A stretch of 64,000 nucleotides of DNA from Mesaphorura yosii (taxonomy: Eukaryota; Arthropoda; Collembola; Poduromorpha; Tullbergiidae), in the NCBI GenBank assembly GCA_009869945.1, contig WIXG01000063.1:186001-250000 (forward strand). Reading direction: 5' to 3'. Shown here piece after piece: positions 60,750 to 64,000 of the stretch. Numbering within the stretch: the first letter of the stretch is position 1; each line of letters starts with the position of its first letter. The position numbers and the translations under genes are program-made. The notes under the pieces were generated by a model. It searched no databases and was not told the origin of the DNA. It saw nothing but the letters and a program-made list of their open reading frames with translations.

Positions 60750-63123
60750 AACTCAGTTCCCAGCGGACAAAAATGAACGACGGCAATTTGCGTACCGTGG
60801 ACTTCTTTCTTGCTGTTGTGTTTCGAAATATAAATTTTCACTCGTTCACTTTCCACAAATGTTCACAAAATTTTATTGCTCACTTATTCTTTCCTTTTTG
60901 CAGAACGCAGCTAATCTTTCGAAATCTTCCAGAAAATTTACCCGATGCCAAATTGCGTTATCAGGTCGCTTGACCACGATCACGAAAAAGACAGATGAAT
61001 TGAGAAGGGACAGCAGCAGTCAGGCAGATGTCCTATTTCAGCAACTATTTTTGTATACACAAATTGTCTACCTTTCTAAACTGAGTCACATACCGGCCAC
61101 TATAAAATGCATGTTAAGGGTTGCTCCGTCCATATATACCGTGTACAATTCCATTGAATCATGGCCAAGAACGTACTCGAATGAAGACAACACGCACGTA
61201 GTGAACATGAATGTCCAAAATTTTACTACGCGAGAGTACGTTCACTCCGATACGGTACTTTGAGCACGAGTGCGAATGCGAGTACGAGTCAAGTAAAGAA
61301 GCGAAAAATTCTAACGACTTAAGTTTGCGAGCATCCAAAAGAGTGCGTGGCTGGCAGCACATCCAAGACTCAAGTTGAAGTTGGACTTCGCTACGTGGAG
61401 TTGAAAGCTAAATTTTCAGTTTCGGTCCTGCACAACCAAGAATCGCATCAAAATTAACGAGTAATACAGATTAAACGTCTTAAATTAGTTGTAGGAATTA
61501 TTCCTTTTCTTCTTGGCTGCCATTTACCCTGAAAATCCAAAAATTCGCCCGTTGCGATATGCGAAATAACGGCACACATGGCATAAATTCATTCTTCCAA
61601 GACGGAATGAGATACTGGCGAATTTTATGACTATTTCGTATTCGTCTTTATGTTGCATGTTGAGCGATGACATAAAACTGAAGATATAAGTGTTCAGTTT
61701 GTACCTTGGAGTTAAACGGCCACTGCGGATTAATTGCGCATTGTCTGAAAGACGCGAGCAGAAGTGCTCTTCGCAAATGAATGCAATGTTGATATTTTCC
61801 ACACGTATGGGCAGCCAGATACGTCAGCGACGCCCCAACGATTACGATGCCGACTTGAATTTTGTCCCAAGTTCAGAACCGGTACTAGGTCAAAACTTGA
61901 CATGGCTCCTAAACAATTACCATTCTTCTGAAACTTCTGACCCATCTATTCGACCAGACCCAGACACTGAACGGTACTTTTACGTGTTTACGGTGTATTC
62001 GCGTCGCCAGGCCTTACATCCTCGTTCCATTTCACATTTCGCTATTTTACTATGAATTAGTCATAAATCAATAAAGATTTAACAGCCAGCCACGCCAAAA
62101 CTAAATGAAATTCGTTTAGTTCGGTTTTTGGGATCATTTTATGCGTCTGCACTGCTTAAAGGCTTTGGTTTAATTAGCATGGCTTGACAGTTCGGTTGAA
62201 TTCGTTAATGCACCGTTAGTGATTGGTACGGTACACGTCCCGAATCGTTCATCTTGAAACTCATCGAGAATTGCCATGCTAGCGCCGGCGCATCTGTTCG
62301 GAGGGCGTGAGAATGAGGACTTCCCTGGTGTCCGTCTTCAGTGTCAATTCGTAATCCGGAATGTTATTTTTAGTATATGCCTGGTAAACTAGGAAATTTC
62401 AACTTATGACTCGTAACGTGGCACCAGGCATCTCAAAATGAACTTAGCTAGCGATTGAATTACATTTTTGACCCGACATTGAATTTATTAAAAGTAGAGT
62501 CAATGAAGCACGTAATATTTTAATGCACGTCATGGCGCTAGTTCTAACGGTGCCAGCTAAATCGGTGCACCTGTTCCCGGATTCATCACGTTAAGTCATA
62601 ATGGAATAATTTATGGAATATACGATGTGAAAAATTTCCAAAGTCGACCTTCGGGTTTCAGATCGCTTGAACTGAACACACAACACCACATCATGAAATG
62701 TTTGACAACAATCTATCCGCAGACAGTTCCGATTCCGAACCAAATGCTTTACTGACCTTTAGATTGAGAAGGACATGCTAAGCATGCATGCAGATCATTC
62801 TTGCCATCCATAGTTCAGGTTCAGTGTCAGTAAATCGAATGTGCCGGCAAAAATATGGCGCTGGCACAACTCCCACCAGAACTACGAGGAGGTCTCGCGA
62901 AAACAAAGCGACTGTTAAGAATCACAAATCCGAAGAATTGCCAATTTTCAATTGTTCGAGTGAAGAATTTAACCGATAGCAGTTTGGGAGTCACTCGGCA
63001 AGTTTGCTTCGCACATTTTTTGTTCGTCTTATCGTAACCATATTTGACCATGCAGGAAAATTCTCTGGACCCTGGCACTTTCCAGCTGCTGCTGTATGGT
63101 TGTCTATTATGTGGCAAGTTGAG
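60750..63123. other. eIF4E promoter and unresolved 5' region of the DEG/ENaC gene
   Basis: 2.4 kb between the eIF4E start codon and the first firm channel exon. The N-terminal exon(s) and first membrane helix of the channel should lie in its right part. The candidate stretch around 62,900-63,040 (NLTDSSLGVTRQVCFAHFLF) could be the pre-TM1/TM1 region, but it lacks the family's His-Gly and I could not splice it cleanly. The plus-strand frame at 61690-62055 has no domain. Confidence 0.4.
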
Positions 63124-64000
63124 TCATTTACATCCTCTCATTTCCCACACAAGTTGGAGTCACGCTATCTCAAAACGAATCGCTCGAGCTGCCCTATGCC
63201 ACTCTCTGCCCAAATACACCATTTCAGTAAGTGCCACGACCTTTATGTAATTGATTTCTTGACAACGCTGTAATTCTTGAATTCAGTCCTAGCCCCACGA
63301 AGTTAGAAAAGATGGGAATGACGAAGGATAGACTAAACTGGGCCGAATTTTGTGTATTCGTCGGGCTCATTCAATGCCTCCAACTTGTGGAGAGACATTT
63401 CTTCAAACTTCAGCTTAATTCTTGGTATAAGAATGGCCACGAGTAACATTTATTATATCAGCTATATTGCGCATGTTTTTTTATTTCCAGACTGTGGTCA
63501 GTCAGAAAAGCAGCACAATGAATTGGAAACGTTTACATCTGCTGGGCTCTGTTATTTACACACTTACGGTAGGTTTTAGAACCATACAACAGATTCACCC
63601 GAAACCTAATTTTGTAAACATTTATGTGACAGATGAGCAAATTCAGGCCAGTGGCTTAAACTTTGGAATGTCAATCGACATCGACTGGGACGAAAACTTC
63701 TTCAGCCGGGCTCTGACGGACAGAGATAGAATGAAGCTGTATTTTCACATGAGCAACGACGAACTATTGACAGAGATTGAAGGCATAAATGTGGCCCCTC
63801 GTGAAGACGTGAGTATAGCAATTCGAGTGAAGGAATTCAACAGTCTGAACCGTAATGAGCATCCCTGTATCAAAGATTTGACGTACTCAAGATCGAAATG
63901 CGTCAACCATTGCTTTCACCAACGTGTGCTAGAGTTGACAAAGTGCAAGCAAGGATTGAACCAGCTTTTCTGCGGTGGTCATATTCCGAGGATTGCAATT
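63124..64000 (+). CDS. DEG/ENaC (pickpocket/degenerin-type) channel, 5' part, partial
   Basis: Sodium-selective channel subunit with a large Cys-rich extracellular domain, truncated by the window end. Firm exons: 63124-63226 (VIYILSFPTQVGVTLSQNES then LELPYATLCPNTPF, the counterpart of the post-TM1 FPAVTICNxxPF motif), 63491-63568 (ETFTSAGLCYLHTY, the counterpart of G-x-CYTFN) and 63633-64000. The last reads SGLNFGMSIDIDWDENFF, MKLYFHMSNDELLTEIEGIN, VAPREDVSIAIR, then HPCIKDLTYSRSKCVNHCFH, the family's C-x-YS-x-x-C-x-x-x-C block. A further open exon probably begins at 63287 after an ATTCAG acceptor, but its 3' join is unresolved. The pore, TM2 and C-terminus lie beyond 64000. Ligand or mechanical gating cannot be read from this. 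Confidence 0.85.

Noticed and set aside
61690-62055. Plus-strand 121-codon frame as the N-terminus of the DEG/ENaC gene
   Set aside because: No DEG/ENaC pre-TM1 motif or membrane helix, and it is over 1 kb from the first firm exon.

Overview
The window is animal nuclear DNA. Its genes are split by many short GT-AG introns, mostly about 55-175 nt, and they encode metazoan families: a DEG/ENaC channel, Sosondowah, an ESCRT-I MVB12 subunit, BAF53/ACTL6A, TRIM37 and an ABCA transporter. The compact genes and short spacers suggest a small-genome invertebrate. A tardigrade or another ecdysozoan is my best guess, but nothing in the window proves the phylum. I saw no retroviral, LTR, Polinton or LINE remains, no tRNA or rRNA, and no CRISPR.

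Layout. 0-6 kb: the first exon of a POGLUT2/3 (KDELC)-like gene on the minus strand, a complete seven-exon MVB12 gene on the minus strand, then 3.5 kb without a recognisable gene. 6-20 kb: one very large plus-strand VPS13 gene (bridge-type lipid transfer protein). 20.8-23 kb: TRIM37 on the minus strand, meeting VPS13 tail to tail. 24-27.8 kb: translin and a fatty-acid amide hydrolase (FAAH), both plus. 28-29 kb: an M50B-like membrane protease on the minus strand. 30.5-32.5 kb: an intronless zinc-ribbon SDR gene on the minus strand with a TATA box. 33.4-40.6 kb: a Sosondowah-type ankyrin gene on the minus strand, whose reading frame needs two micro-exons (3 and 6 nt), plus two orphan downstream coding exons. 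41.5-43.5 kb: ACTL6A, minus. 44.1-45.5 kb: CDK1, minus. 46.4-49.3 kb: a tandem pair of secreted GH16 glucanase-like genes, plus. 49.5-57.2 kb: an ABCA full transporter, minus. 59.6-60.7 kb: eIF4E, minus. 63.1 kb to the end: the 5' part of a DEG/ENaC channel, plus.

Most genes are unrelated housekeeping genes that are simply neighbours; I see no operon-like functional cluster. VPS13, MVB12 and the ABCA transporter all concern membranes and lipids, but nothing in the sequence ties them together. Where I worked out exon joins, the lengths sum to whole codons: MVB12 (299 aa), translin (273), FAAH (598), M50B-like (281), Sosondowah (916), ACTL6A (440), CDK1 (306 or 310), GH16 pair (328 and 343) and eIF4E (259). 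This is an internal check on those models.

The observations most worth following are the two Sosondowah micro-exons, the PPTALRE replacement of PSTAIRE in CDK1, loss of a catalytic glutamate in only one of the two GH16 copies, the intronless zinc-ribbon SDR lacking the usual catalytic Tyr, and a degenerate GGAACAATTGT-type repeat at three separate places.
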